A stretch of 64,000 nucleotides of DNA, taken from the NCBI GenBank assembly GCA_904501765.1, contig CAJGCM010000002.1, positions 1 to 64,000 of the forward strand. The letters are read 5' to 3'. The notes under the pieces are model-generated. The model saw only the letters and a program-made list of their open reading frames with translations. It searched no databases and was not told the DNA's origin. Source of the stretch: an uncultured Clostridia bacterium (lineage in GTDB: Bacteria > Bacillota > Clostridia > Oscillospirales > CAG-272). The position numbers and the translations under genes are program-made. This document shows, piece after piece, positions 50,757 through 59,883 of the stretch (the first letter of the stretch is position 1; each line of letters begins with the position of its first letter).

Positions 50757-51011
50757 TTAGAGCTTTGCGTCTCTGTGTTCAATACTTTTAAGCTTTCTAA
50801 ACACACCGCGTTTAACAACTCGCAGTACTACCGCTGTTATATACAGGGGTATAAGATATAAAGGATTTATAGTAATCGATTCGAATGCCTTCAACAAATA
50901 CATTATGCCGACAAGCACTGTCATCGCTATACAAATCATATCTACCCCAAGTACAGTATCAACGATAAGTTCGTACTGTTCCTTTGCTTTGTTCAACTTC
51001 TTAATGTTCAT
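50757..51011 (-). CDS. Two-helix membrane protein (84 aa)
   Basis: Start MNIKKLNKAKEQYELIVDTV behind AAGGAGG. Two hydrophobic helices (LGVDMICIAMTVLVGIMYLL; NPLYLIPLYITAVVLRVV) with a basic tail KRGVFRKLKSIEHRDAKL. It has a promoter-like element (copy I, 24 bases upstream of the ATG) and a terminator, so it is an independent unit inserted in the early operon. No recognised family. Confidence 0.65.
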   Translation of the reverse strand: MNIKKLNKAKEQYELIVDTVLGVDMICIAMTVLVGIMYLLKAFESITINPLYLIPLYITAVVLRVVKRGVFRKLKSIEHRDAKL

Positions 51012-51034
51012 AATTAGCCTCCTTAAAGCTATTG

Positions 51035-51063
51035 ATTTCATAAAGGAGGTTGTAAATTTCGCG
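51035..51063 (-). promoter_or_regulatory. 29-bp phage element, copy I (promoter-like)
   Basis: Minus strand: CGCGA, AATTTACAA, CCTC, CTTTATGAAAT. It begins five bases after the stop of the SF2 helicase gene. Confidence 0.7.
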
Positions 51064-51068
51064 AATAT

Positions 51069-52277
51069 TCACCACTTAATAAATGCGGTCTCGTTGAATT
51101 TTTTCTTAACGCTCAGTGCTTTTGATATCGCCAAATCGATTCCGGATCTGGTTTTGAAGTGGTAGTAATATAAATGTTGAAAAGGCGTATTTAGCCTGTC
51201 TATTCGTCCAGCGGCTTGCGCCATCACTTTGTATGAGTAGTTCTGTGAAAAGAACACTATCGTATCGGTCTTAATGCAATTCCAGCCCTCACATCCGGCC
51301 GTATACTGAACCAAATAAACCCAACGTTTGCTTTCGGGAATTGGTTGATGCTTATGACCGTTCCATTCAGCTATCTCAACGTGCTCGCCATAATATGCAA
51401 CTTTAAGCAATTCAAGCTCGTAGTCAAAATTATAGAATACGATAATACGAGGATGCTTTTCGGCTAACTCGATTAAAGAAACCATGCGAGAATCATCAGA
51501 GTTCACAATCTTTCTCAAAATATAACACAGGCCGCTTGCGTCTCTGATGGGCTCGTTTTCGTAAGGATTCCAACGATTTCGCATGGTGTCTTTATACAGT
51601 GAAATATCGTACTTTACATAGACGTCCTCATGATGCGCTATTGTTTTTCTACTGAAATCCATATCAACAAGTATATCGTTTCTCAGTCGTATCAATCGTC
51701 CTGTATTTATGTATCGATCGATCTTTGGGTATTTAGTAAATCGGCTAAATACAACATGTTCCCTAGTAAACTCTGTTTTGTTTTTATAAAAGCCGTTCGC
51801 TATGAACACTGGAATATAATCTTGCCATGTGTCTCCAGGGGTAGCACTTAATAATATCCACTTATTTTTTCTGGTGATGTTGAGAAACGCTTTAACCCAT
51901 GCTCCGCTACCGACAACTCTCTGCTCGTCAAATATAAAGAATGCCCCGTGGACATCTTTGTATTTTTGTATGTTGTTCCAGCTATCTATTACAATATTAT
52001 GCTTGTAGTAGGCGCTCTCAGGATGCGTTGTAAGAAGGAAGGGAGAAAATTCCCCCTCCCATTCCAGCGTATCCCTCTTACGAGCAGTCGTGATTATGTA
52101 CAAATCTTTTGGATTAGTCATCGGTTTATAACCGTTTTTCCAATCCCCACCGCATTCATGAAAATAGTAGGCCAAGGCGGTTCTGGATTTGCCAGAGCCA
52201 ACCCCTCCGCATAATATGCAACCGTTTTTCATTTCATCGATAGCTTTCTGCTGATAATCTCGTAGTTGGATAGACAT
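51069..52277 (-). CDS. SF2 DEAD/SNF2-type helicase
   Basis: 402 residues. QLRDYQQKAIDEM (Q-type motif), GCILCGGVGSGKSRTALAYY (Walker A), FFIFDEQRVV (motif II, DEQ), WILLSATPGDTW (motif III SAT). Domain 2: PRIIVFYNFDYELELLK, VYLVQYTAGCEGWNCIKTD and YSYKVMAQAAGRIDRLNTPF (motif VI QAAGRIDR). ATP-driven dsDNA translocase/helicase common in phage replication modules. Start ATG follows GGAGTTTATATTTACA. Confidence 0.9.
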   Translation of the reverse strand: MSIQLRDYQQKAIDEMKNGCILCGGVGSGKSRTALAYYFHECGGDWKNGYKPMTNPKDLYIITTARKRDTLEWEGEFSPFLLTTHPESAYYKHNIVIDSWNNIQKYKDVHGAFFIFDEQRVVGSGAWVKAFLNITRKNKWILLSATPGDTWQDYIPVFIANGFYKNKTEFTREHVVFSRFTKYPKIDRYINTGRLIRLRNDILVDMDFSRKTIAHHEDVYVKYDISLYKDTMRNRWNPYENEPIRDASGLCYILRKIVNSDDSRMVSLIELAEKHPRIIVFYNFDYELELLKVAYYGEHVEIAEWNGHKHQPIPESKRWVYLVQYTAGCEGWNCIKTDTIVFFSQNYSYKVMAQAAGRIDRLNTPFQHLYYYHFKTRSGIDLAISKALSVKKKFNETAFIKW

Positions 52278-52294
52278 TTGTAAATATAAACTCC

Positions 52295-54028
52295 TTATCG
52301 GTTAGTCGACTTCAAGCTTTCCAGTTCGTTCAGAATATTTTTAACAGTCTCGCTTATATCGCCATTGTACTCGGCAGCGATATCTATTATGTTGGGATAC
52401 ATCGTACCCGTGTTCGACAGCATCAACGTCATGGTCGGCGATACGGATTCTATATCGACATATCCATAATGATCGATAACAGTCAATTCGTGCTCGGTCA
52501 TGGTGTAAGGTTCATATTCAGTAACGGTATTACCAAGTTCGAACTGTGGTTTAATGACGTAGTTTTTATAAGTAACGCCGTTCTCGTATCTTATTCTGAA
52601 TTGATAATCGGTGGCTCCGTCTATCTCCATCGTTGCATACGAGTTGTTAGCATTATCCTTTGCGACTATCGACTGTTTTGTGGTATCCGAATAAACCTGG
52701 ACGATAGGCATATCGAGACCGTTGTTATAGAGATTGTTCGCACTCAGAGTGTAAGTTCCGCTCTGTAGACCGATAGTTCTTGTAAACAGCCCACTCGTGG
52801 TTGCAGTTCCGTTTAACACATAATAATCGCCAATCTTACTCAGGGTAACGCCGTTTGCTTCGCTTTCAGGAATATCTGGGAAGAGATTTTTACCGAATTG
52901 ATAAACCTTCATATCGAGTGCGACTGTCGGGTAGCCATTCGCGGTATCATCGGGGTTGTTATCGACATTGCATATGGATATTCGTCTCGAGTCGTCCCAT
53001 GTCGTAGTCGCGCTCGAACTGTCTCTGAATGTAAATCCGACATAGCCATCCATAGTGGTCTTAAACGGATATCTGGTTGTACCAATCGAACTAGCATCGT
53101 TGACTATAACGTAAAAACCGTCTATCACTTTTCTTACAACATTGGTATTGCCAGAGAATTCGAGAACATAGTTACCAGCCGGCAAATATGATTTGATGGA
53201 TTTGTAAACACCGGTTCCTGTGTCAGTGATACCGAAGTCCTTGTCTTCGATGACGCCGTTTTCAAGTCTCTGATTCCAGAGGTCGTGGTTGGCAACGGTT
53301 ACTCTGACGGTATGAGGAATCGAACTTACTCCATCAACACGCAGCGTGTTGTCTTGTGTCGTTTTCGACAGTTTTAAAGTTCTGGATGCATCGTTATCGA
53401 TTTTGACGTACTTACCATTCGCAATTGTTTCGGTGATGAATCCCGAATCGTTTTGAAGCTGGGAAAGTTTTGTTGGCAACATGCGGTATATATTTTCGTC
53501 CTCTTTTTCCAAGTTCGAAAGTTTTAAGAGAATCGAGGTAACGAGATCGGGATACTCGTTAACTATCGGAACCTCGCACTCCATACCTTCACTCACATAG
53601 AAATCGGTACAAAGTTCGGAGTTCCAATGTAAAGTTTCGATGTTGTTTTCATCGACGCTCTTCAAACATACGAGGACTGTTACCTGGCCATTAAGTTGTG
53701 TAACGTGATTGGTTATTGTCCATTCGAGGCGTATTTGCGTGTCGTTGTACGGAACATTCGACATAAAGCATGATCCGAGATCTCCATTCGGCAGCATGTA
53801 GTTAACATACGCAACCATTTCGGACAGGTCGTAACCGTCCCAATATCTGGGAGCGATAAACACGTGAGTCTCGATATTATGATCGTGCTGGACTCCCAGC
53901 TTTTTCATAGTTTCTGGAACAACGATATAACGATCTTCGCCTATTACAGCAAAAACGTCTTCCGTATTAATTTCGCCGCTAACGGCCATGGTCATTATAC
54001 CGTCCAACATTTTTTCAGCCTGGCTCAT
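52295..54028 (-). CDS. Baseplate/receptor-binding protein in the early region
   Basis: 577 residues. The N-terminus SQAEKMLDGIMTMAVSGEIN is followed by a BppU-like beta part (IVVPETMKKLGVQHDHNIET, YVNYMLPNGDLGSCFMSNVP). A coiled-coil trimer zone follows (DLVTSILLKLSNLEKEDENI), then the repeat-like TKLSQLQNDSGFITETIANG. Two carbohydrate-binding-like beta-sandwich domains follow (SYLPAGNYVLEFSGNTNVV; IGLQSGTYTLSANNLYNNGL). The C-terminus is a helix (SETVKNILNELESLKSTNR). Overlaps the small BppU gene. It is a virion gene transcribed with replication genes. Confidence 0.75.
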   Translation of the reverse strand: MSQAEKMLDGIMTMAVSGEINTEDVFAVIGEDRYIVVPETMKKLGVQHDHNIETHVFIAPRYWDGYDLSEMVAYVNYMLPNGDLGSCFMSNVPYNDTQIRLEWTITNHVTQLNGQVTVLVCLKSVDENNIETLHWNSELCTDFYVSEGMECEVPIVNEYPDLVTSILLKLSNLEKEDENIYRMLPTKLSQLQNDSGFITETIANGKYVKIDNDASRTLKLSKTTQDNTLRVDGVSSIPHTVRVTVANHDLWNQRLENGVIEDKDFGITDTGTGVYKSIKSYLPAGNYVLEFSGNTNVVRKVIDGFYVIVNDASSIGTTRYPFKTTMDGYVGFTFRDSSSATTTWDDSRRISICNVDNNPDDTANGYPTVALDMKVYQFGKNLFPDIPESEANGVTLSKIGDYYVLNGTATTSGLFTRTIGLQSGTYTLSANNLYNNGLDMPIVQVYSDTTKQSIVAKDNANNSYATMEIDGATDYQFRIRYENGVTYKNYVIKPQFELGNTVTEYEPYTMTEHELTVIDHYGYVDIESVSPTMTLMLSNTGTMYPNIIDIAAEYNGDISETVKNILNELESLKSTNR

Positions 54029-54354
54029 CTTTTACCTCCATTCTGTTTAACAGCCACTTTATTGGTGGTGATTTTTAACTCGTTTTTTCTACCGATGACC
54101 TGTACTTTGAATACGCACTTTTTCAGAGCTTCCGCCGGTATCAAACATGTTTTACCGTCATGCAAGACCTGTGGTTCGTATTCTGTTCCGAGAAGCGAAT
54201 AAAAACCGGCTACTTTCGTGCATCCGTTCCATTCCGAAGAGAAATCGAAACTAGCTCGCAAATATCCTTCCGACCCGGGAACAAGATCGTCGCAGTTGAA
54301 CTGAGGATCGAGTTTTATAATTTGACCCTCGACGATGAAATTTATGGTTCTCAT
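54025..54354 (-). CDS. Small upper baseplate-like protein (BppU-type, 109 aa)
   Basis: Start MRTINFIVEGQIIKLDPQFN behind AAAGGGGG. LVPGSEGYLRASFDFSSEWN, GCTKVAGFYSLLGTEYEPQV, LHDGKTCLIPAEALKKCVFK and VQVIGRKNELKITTNKVAVK match the BppU/phage baseplate upper domain (DLVPGTEGYL...F.FS.EWNG..KVA.F...G.EY.P.IL.DG..C.IP.EAL...VF.I...G). Probably joins the receptor-binding protein downstream to the baseplate. Confidence 0.8.
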   Translation of the reverse strand: MRTINFIVEGQIIKLDPQFNCDDLVPGSEGYLRASFDFSSEWNGCTKVAGFYSLLGTEYEPQVLHDGKTCLIPAEALKKCVFKVQVIGRKNELKITTNKVAVKQNGGKR

Positions 54355-54379
54355 ATCGAACCCCCTTTCTAAAATATAA

Positions 54380-54412
54380 AAGGCCAACATCTATTAGACA
54401 TTGGCCTTTTTT
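54380..54412. terminator. Bidirectional terminator
   Basis: AAAAGGCCAA, loop, TTGGCCTTTTTTT on the plus strand; the minus reading ends GGCCTTTTATATTTT. It separates the early small genes from the baseplate pair. Confidence 0.8.
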
Positions 54413-54416
54413 TGCA

Positions 54417-54569
54417 TTATTTAGATTCCCAATTAACGGGTTTCTTGGAATATAAATTTGTAGGATTGCTCAGACATTCGTCGCAAGGCTCTTCGGATTC
54501 TTTTTTCTTATAATGCTTACAAGTCTTGCAATATTTGTCGAAGCGTACCTCCTGGTGGCCTTCGTTCAT
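54417..54569 (-). CDS. Cys-rich small protein (50 aa)
   Basis: ATG at 54569 behind AGGAG. The product MNEGHQEVRFDKYCKTCKHY, then KKKESEEPCDECLSNPTNLY, has CxxC...CxxC, probably a zinc knuckle. The pattern YCKTCKH....EDPC.ECL......S..P..WE is very common in gut phage early regions. Function unknown. Confidence 0.75.
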   Translation of the reverse strand: MNEGHQEVRFDKYCKTCKHYKKKESEEPCDECLSNPTNLYSKKPVNWESK

Positions 54570-54585
54570 TTTTTACTCCTATTCT

Positions 54586-54789
54586 TTAATAGAGATTTGC
54601 CGAAATCCACTCATTGGCGGATGTCAGTTCATCTTGTGTCATGAGACATTCAAAATGGATCAGATTAAATGCTTCACTCGGTTCAAAGGTGACACTGTGT
54701 TCTCCGAGATAAACCTTAAACAACTCGGCTCTTTCTTTCGTCATTTCGACACTATACCACCGTTTGTCTGGTTCAATTTTGCTGATCAT
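54586..54789 (-). CDS. Small early protein (67 aa)
   Basis: ATG behind AAAGGAGAGGG. MISKIEPDKRWYSVEMTKER, AELFKVYLGEHSVTFEPSEA and HFECLMTQDELTSANEWISA: a compact alpha/beta protein with RW.SV..T...A..F..YL.......E.SE....IHFE pattern. I recognise no named family. Confidence 0.6.
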   Translation of the reverse strand: MISKIEPDKRWYSVEMTKERAELFKVYLGEHSVTFEPSEAFNLIHFECLMTQDELTSANEWISANLY

Positions 54790-54805
54790 ACATACCCTCT
54801 CCTTT

Positions 54806-55240
54806 TTAAATCATATCCCACTCTCTAGCGTGGTCCATGTGTTGTTTTCGCGCTTTGAGATAAGCTCCTCTTAAACCCATCTCATCGACTTTCTCAAAAG
54901 TCATATTGAAGCATGCCAATACGTCATCGTCTCCACTCCAGTTAATAGCATATTCGTGATTGTCCATCTCATAAAGAAAAGCCGCTTCAGCGAAATCTTC
55001 ATCTTTCATCGCCTCATGCAGCTCTTCCTTATGTCTTTTCATCATGGCAAAAAATGATGGTACATCACTACGTTTCATGATATCACCGTGGCCAGAAACA
55101 GTTACGCATTCGTCCTTAGTGGCTCCAAGTTTTTCAAGCGCTTCTTCGAGTTGCTTATCACTAAAAGCATAAGCGATCGGAAAATCAGTCAACTCCTTTT
55201 CGTGTTTATTCATCAAATCCAAATACTCTTGCCTTTTCAT
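54806..55240 (-). CDS. DUF7659-like early phage protein (144 aa)
   Basis: ATG behind AGGAGAG. FPIAYAFSDKQLEEALEKLG, SGHGDIMKRSDVPSFFAMMK, RHKEELHEAMKDEDFAEAAF, LYEMDNHEYAINWSGDDDVL. The pattern F..KQ..E....LG......GGGG..RK.D...........E......D..F.....YE..NHEY..... is shared by many gut phages (DUF7659). Role unknown. The following gap 55241-55369 (towards the SSB-like gene) contains no convincing gene. Confidence 0.68.
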   Translation of the reverse strand: MKRQEYLDLMNKHEKELTDFPIAYAFSDKQLEEALEKLGATKDECVTVSGHGDIMKRSDVPSFFAMMKRHKEELHEAMKDEDFAEAAFLYEMDNHEYAINWSGDDDVLACFNMTFEKVDEMGLRGAYLKARKQHMDHAREWDMI

Positions 55241-55369
55241 GATAAATCACTCTCCTGGTGGTTTTTTATTTGGCTGTTTCCTCTATTGCCCGAATGCGTT
55301 GTACACCGCTCGCTGCCCGTCATTGGACATTTAACCGATCATCCCAAGTCGGCACCAAAATATAAACTA

Positions 55370-55843
55370 TCAGTAAGGTAAATCGTCAGAATATTTCTTA
55401 GCGAAACGATCTTCTTTCTGGACAACGTAAATTTCCTGAAGGTATGCTGTACGCCCAACCTTTCCGTTTACTTCCCAGTCATAAGGACGAATATCGAGAT
55501 CCACATTGAGAATATCAATATAGTCGAGTTCGCCAATTGTTTCCTCGTCAAGGCGGTTTTCGACATCTCCGGTGCGAAGACGTACTCTAGGTCCGCGGTC
55601 GTTGAACTTGATTTTTACCGGAAGATACATGAACGGTTCTTCTCCTTCTTCACGAGGCGGTCTGATCTTTACATTCCATCCATCCTCGACAAGGCGATCT
55701 GCGTCTTCCTGGCTTTCGACCACGAGAGCAAAGTTACGATCCCCTTTGCGATTAAACTTGTCTTCTCTACCTTCAAAGTTTTTGAAAGTAAGTCTCGCGT
55801 CATCGATTTGTAAGATTCCTCTAGGTGCAAAAGTAATGTGCAT
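55370..55843 (-). CDS. Single-stranded DNA-binding-like protein
   Basis: 157 residues, ATG behind AAAGGAGTTTATATTC. MHITFAPRGILQIDDARLTF, KNFEGREDKFNRKGDRNFAL, VVESQEDADRLVEDGWNVKI and EEPFMYLPVKIKFNDRGPRV (then DLDIRPYDWEVNGKVGRTAY) describe an OB-fold protein that is encoded next to the polymerase fusion in this phage group, similar to DUF2815/gp2.5-type SSB proteins. Functionally expected to coat single strands at the fork. Confidence 0.72.
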   Translation of the reverse strand: MHITFAPRGILQIDDARLTFKNFEGREDKFNRKGDRNFALVVESQEDADRLVEDGWNVKIRPPREEGEEPFMYLPVKIKFNDRGPRVRLRTGDVENRLDEETIGELDYIDILNVDLDIRPYDWEVNGKVGRTAYLQEIYVVQKEDRFAKKYSDDLPY

Positions 55844-55860
55844 GAATATAAACTCCTTTG

Positions 55861-58800
55861 TTAGTTAATTTTTATATGTGATATGTCGTATCCTTTTCGG
55901 CAATCTTTGTGAAATGTATCACTATGCAGATCGGGACAGTTCAAACAATCCTCTTTACCGCATGGAGCACACCATGGAGGATTGTCCGAGTTTATGTATG
56001 GATCATCCGATACAAACCATTCGAAGTCGCCATACGTCGAAATAGTTGATACCGCATCATCGACCATTTTGTCATAATATGAGCGATCGATATCGTTCTC
56101 TTTACCGAGCGTCTTTACCATTTCGGATTCAAGCCATCTGAAACCCTTTGAGCCGGTGGCAGCATAATACTTACCGTCTTTTTCTCGATAGAGTATACCA
56201 CCACCCTTTCCTTCTTCGATCGGACAGAATTGACCGACTTTTCCTACGAAACGGTAGTTGTGCTCATCTTCGGCCAGACCTTCGTTCATGTCCAAATATA
56301 AAGCAGTACTCACCGATTTTGTCTCGCACATGTCTTCGAACATGATCGTTTCTTTGCTAAAGAGTTTCTTAAAGACGTAAGGAACTTGGAATTGCGTACC
56401 GGTTGCGGTCCATTCTCCAGCGTGCTTACCATCCTTATACCTGGCAATATAAACTGCGTCATTAACTAGGCAAATCCTATCGTACGTAGCCTCATGCTCG
56501 AAATCATAGCCGTACATTTTACCATAATCGGTAACGAACTGTATGATTTCCGGAGTGGCGTTGGCAACTTTTATCGAGTCTGTTTTGATATGAGCGACCG
56601 TGAAACCTCTCTTCTGAACCTCGTGCTTAAGGTTGATCATGAAGAGTGCTCCGCGTTTTGCTACGATATTGTCTTTGTTTCTAGGATCTCTGAAAGGATT
56701 ATCAAATCCGGCAGATGTTAAACCATAAACAGAATTAATAGCAATCTTCAGAGCCTGAGCCAAGTCTGCCGCAGCATTTTCATCTGTCAAGTATTTAGCC
56801 AGCGCTCCGTTCAGCATTCCCTTTGCCGTATCAAAATCTTTATGCTTGATGGCAATACGGGCGTCTCTGATTTCTTGGAATCGCTTGGTGTATTCTTTGC
56901 CGAATAGTTGCTCAGCTATTACACTGGATGGATGCATCGATGCTATATCGAGAAGTGCGACGTTTGTATGTATGCCGGGTTCCGCGTATACATAACCACC
57001 TTCGCCGACCTCTTCGTCTCGATAAATTGATTTACCACGATCAAACGTATAACCCGGAAACAACGGTCTGCCTTGCATGTCGAATACCGTATATTCGTCT
57101 CCGAAATTGTTGTAAAAGACATTATCATCGGTTATGGTGAATCGATCGGATCTAACCGACATATCGCCCATATCTCGATAATTGAATTGATCTTGGGGTT
57201 TACGATTACCACCAAATATAATTTTGGTTGTTAAAGTGTTCGTGGTGTCGTTTACGGTCAAGCCCGCGACATCGGCCAGAATCTGTCTTGCGGTCCAGTC
57301 ACCTTTCAGATGATCGAACACCGCTTCCGTTGCAATTACGTCGTTATCGCAGTATTCAGCGACTTTTGCCCACAATTCTTCTGGTACGGGCTGATCCCAA
57401 GGCAAACCGAGTTCCTGGTGATGAATTCCAAGCTCAATTTCCCACTTCTTAAGGGACTGCTTTTTTGCAGCAAAATCATAAACGTCTGTGTATGAAACGT
57501 TGTAAGCCTCACCAAAGAAGGCACTCCTGTTACCGCCGATAATTCGCTGTGACAAATTATACAATTGCTCATTGTCATAACCCATGAGTCTCGCGTATAA
57601 GATATGATTGTCGTAACGTCTACAGTTAAATCCTATCAATCTATATCGCATTAACTCTTCTATTTCGGATGGTTTTGGGTTTATCATTCTTACAACCGGT
57701 TTTTCTTTTCCTTGAAGTTTCCAGTTTACAAGAAACAAGTTGGGAAACACTTCCACGTCATAGAATGCTATAGGAGCTTCGTGATCGTTTTCAGCGATAG
57801 ACGGTTCTTCCGATTTGAATTTCATCTGGTTTACAAGTTTCATACAATACGGAGCCTGATTTGTGCTGTGAGCAGCGAAAGCCAATATAGCGTTACGCAT
57901 GTCTGATACGTCATAGCACAAACCGTTATTATAAGCATCCTCTAGTATTTTGTAGATGAAATCCACGCTCGGTTTTGTCCCAGGATGTATTTCTTTGTTC
58001 AGATTACGCTTAATCAACGTCCTGAGCGCCTTTTCGCTTTTAATAGCATCAAAATTTACCAATTTATCCTCTCCTTTCAACGGTAAACCAGAACTAATAG
58101 TCGCGATTGGAAGGTTATTACACTTGGATAGTTTTCTCCTTAGTGAGCTTTTGCCGGTGAAAACCTTAACCTCAATGTTTTCGTCGTATACTCTGCTAAG
58201 TTTCGATACATCGCCAGTGTAAATATAATGCAGATGCACCCCTTGTCCACTTTTGCTGAGCTCTGCGTACGTAGCCGGCCATTTACTAGCCTCTTCAACG
58301 TTCAGAGCAAAACATTTTTTGCCACTCTCGTCCGGAATATCAAAGTCTATCACTATGTGATTCTCTGGCACTTTCACATAATGAAGTTGTGAAGTATTCA
58401 ATTCCGACAAAGTTGACGTAACCTCATCCCACTTTTGAGACGGTGTTTCTTTTGACGTGGCGTACTGAGCCGGACAGTTAGCGCGCTCTTTGTCAAATAT
58501 AGACTCGGTATAATCGAACGATATAAGTTTCGGCTTTACCGGTTCTATTTTTCGATTGGTCTCGCTCTCGAATTTTTCTGTTCTGAAACCTCGGTAATAG
58601 CTCCTTACTCTTGAACCATCATCGAGGCTGAAACGATCGTCGTATTCACGGAAATAGTTTTTAAGTTCTTCTTTAAACGCTCGCTGCGGAAACGGATAAG
58701 GAACCTTTGCGTCATCGCAATAAGTCTTATACATTTCCCAAGCAGCTCTTAAAGTCGTCCCATCCTCTTTCAAAAATACAGAATACGAGTCGATAACAAA

Positions 58801-59868
58801 ATTGTAGAAATCGTTCGAAGCGCCCATCATTGTGATTGGAATATAATTGTCGTATTTGCCAGGATCGCTCAAATATACTTCTTGGCAATGGTGTGCTATC
58901 GCTCCGAGCTCGAAATCGACTTGTTTCATTATGGTCTTGTATTCTTTTGGATCTAACTTATTACCCGATGGAGATACGTCAATGAGTCTTCGAATAAGAC
59001 CTGATTTACCGTCCGTAATTTTTACAGGTTTATTCGTGCCCATGAATAAAAAGGCGTTGAATCGATTCGAATAAGCCGATTTAAATTTCTCATTCACGGT
59101 CATAAGTTCATGAGATACAAGACTGTTTAATCTCGTATTATCCTCGATTTTTGATAAGTCGCCATCGTGCTGTATCGCAACTAATGGGTTTGACTTAAAA
59201 GCTTCCAAAGCAAACGAGTTGCTGGTTGAACCGAGCGCTTTTGCATCAAACACCGAATAATAGCCGTCGAAAAGCTTTTGAATAATATTAAGAATTGTAG
59301 ATTTACCCGTACCAGCAGCTCCGTACAGAACTAGAAATTTTTGAATCCTCTTGGATTCGCCAGTTACTATAGCGCCTATCGCCCATTCCAATTTATACCG
59401 TTCCTCTTCAGAATATAAAGTAGATATGAGTTTATCGTAGGCGGTTATACTGCCGGATTCGAGTGGGTAATTTAAACGCTTGCTGGCATAGTCGTTTTTG
59501 CAAGTTTCGGTATTAGAAAAGATGAGAGTCTCGTCTAATGGTACAAACGAATCCCTCATCTGTTTCTGACAGTATTTATGCCAAGAATCAATCATGCCGG
59601 ACTCCGAATCCCACATGTGCAATACTATGGCGTTATCGTTAAATTTGTGGCGATTTTCTTCAGCGTACTTATCCAACTCGTAATCTATCAAGCGTAAAGC
59701 ATCCTGCTCGTTCGTTGACCACATACCAAGTTCTTCGATCCATATGGCATAGAAGTCGCCGCCTCGGATCATTAGGTCTGAACTTTTAGGATATAAACGA
59801 AATCTCGGATAGATTTCTATGGTTCCGCGCTTAGTCGACCGTGTTGAGATTATTAAAAAGTCAACCAC
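55861..59868 (-). CDS. SF3 helicase - AEP primase - family B DNA polymerase fusion
   Basis: 1335 residues from a GTG nine bases behind AAAGGAG. Residues 110-430: D5/SF3-type helicase with Walker A GAAGTGKS (183-190) and VAIQHDGDL. Residues 495-600: primase-polymerase (AEP) core VIDFDIPDESGK (D508, D510), SGQGVHLHY (540-548), EVKVFTGKSSLRR. Residues 700-850: 3'-5' exonuclease FYDVEVFPN (D704, E706), IGFNCRRYDN, YCDNDVIATE. Residues 960-1100: polymerase motifs A (LLDIASMHPSS), B (KIAINSVYGL) and C (IKTDSIK). A Cys-rich tail (CAPCGKEDCLNC) ends it. All major fork activities are in one chain. Confidence 0.88.
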   Translation of the reverse strand: MVDFLIISTRSTKRGTIEIYPRFRLYPKSSDLMIRGGDFYAIWIEELGMWSTNEQDALRLIDYELDKYAEENRHKFNDNAIVLHMWDSESGMIDSWHKYCQKQMRDSFVPLDETLIFSNTETCKNDYASKRLNYPLESGSITAYDKLISTLYSEEERYKLEWAIGAIVTGESKRIQKFLVLYGAAGTGKSTILNIIQKLFDGYYSVFDAKALGSTSNSFALEAFKSNPLVAIQHDGDLSKIEDNTRLNSLVSHELMTVNEKFKSAYSNRFNAFLFMGTNKPVKITDGKSGLIRRLIDVSPSGNKLDPKEYKTIMKQVDFELGAIAHHCQEVYLSDPGKYDNYIPITMMGASNDFYNFVIDSYSVFLKEDGTTLRAAWEMYKTYCDDAKVPYPFPQRAFKEELKNYFREYDDRFSLDDGSRVRSYYRGFRTEKFESETNRKIEPVKPKLISFDYTESIFDKERANCPAQYATSKETPSQKWDEVTSTLSELNTSQLHYVKVPENHIVIDFDIPDESGKKCFALNVEEASKWPATYAELSKSGQGVHLHYIYTGDVSKLSRVYDENIEVKVFTGKSSLRRKLSKCNNLPIATISSGLPLKGEDKLVNFDAIKSEKALRTLIKRNLNKEIHPGTKPSVDFIYKILEDAYNNGLCYDVSDMRNAILAFAAHSTNQAPYCMKLVNQMKFKSEEPSIAENDHEAPIAFYDVEVFPNLFLVNWKLQGKEKPVVRMINPKPSEIEELMRYRLIGFNCRRYDNHILYARLMGYDNEQLYNLSQRIIGGNRSAFFGEAYNVSYTDVYDFAAKKQSLKKWEIELGIHHQELGLPWDQPVPEELWAKVAEYCDNDVIATEAVFDHLKGDWTARQILADVAGLTVNDTTNTLTTKIIFGGNRKPQDQFNYRDMGDMSVRSDRFTITDDNVFYNNFGDEYTVFDMQGRPLFPGYTFDRGKSIYRDEEVGEGGYVYAEPGIHTNVALLDIASMHPSSVIAEQLFGKEYTKRFQEIRDARIAIKHKDFDTAKGMLNGALAKYLTDENAAADLAQALKIAINSVYGLTSAGFDNPFRDPRNKDNIVAKRGALFMINLKHEVQKRGFTVAHIKTDSIKVANATPEIIQFVTDYGKMYGYDFEHEATYDRICLVNDAVYIARYKDGKHAGEWTATGTQFQVPYVFKKLFSKETIMFEDMCETKSVSTALYLDMNEGLAEDEHNYRFVGKVGQFCPIEEGKGGGILYREKDGKYYAATGSKGFRWLESEMVKTLGKENDIDRSYYDKMVDDAVSTISTYGDFEWFVSDDPYINSDNPPWCAPCGKEDCLNCPDLHSDTFHKDCRKGYDISHIKIN

Positions 59869-59883
59869 ATTTCCATTCTCCTT

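Noticed and set aside
55241..55369. Short frames in the gap before the SSB-like gene
   Set aside because: Best candidate has 15 codons without a ribosome site; no support for a gene.
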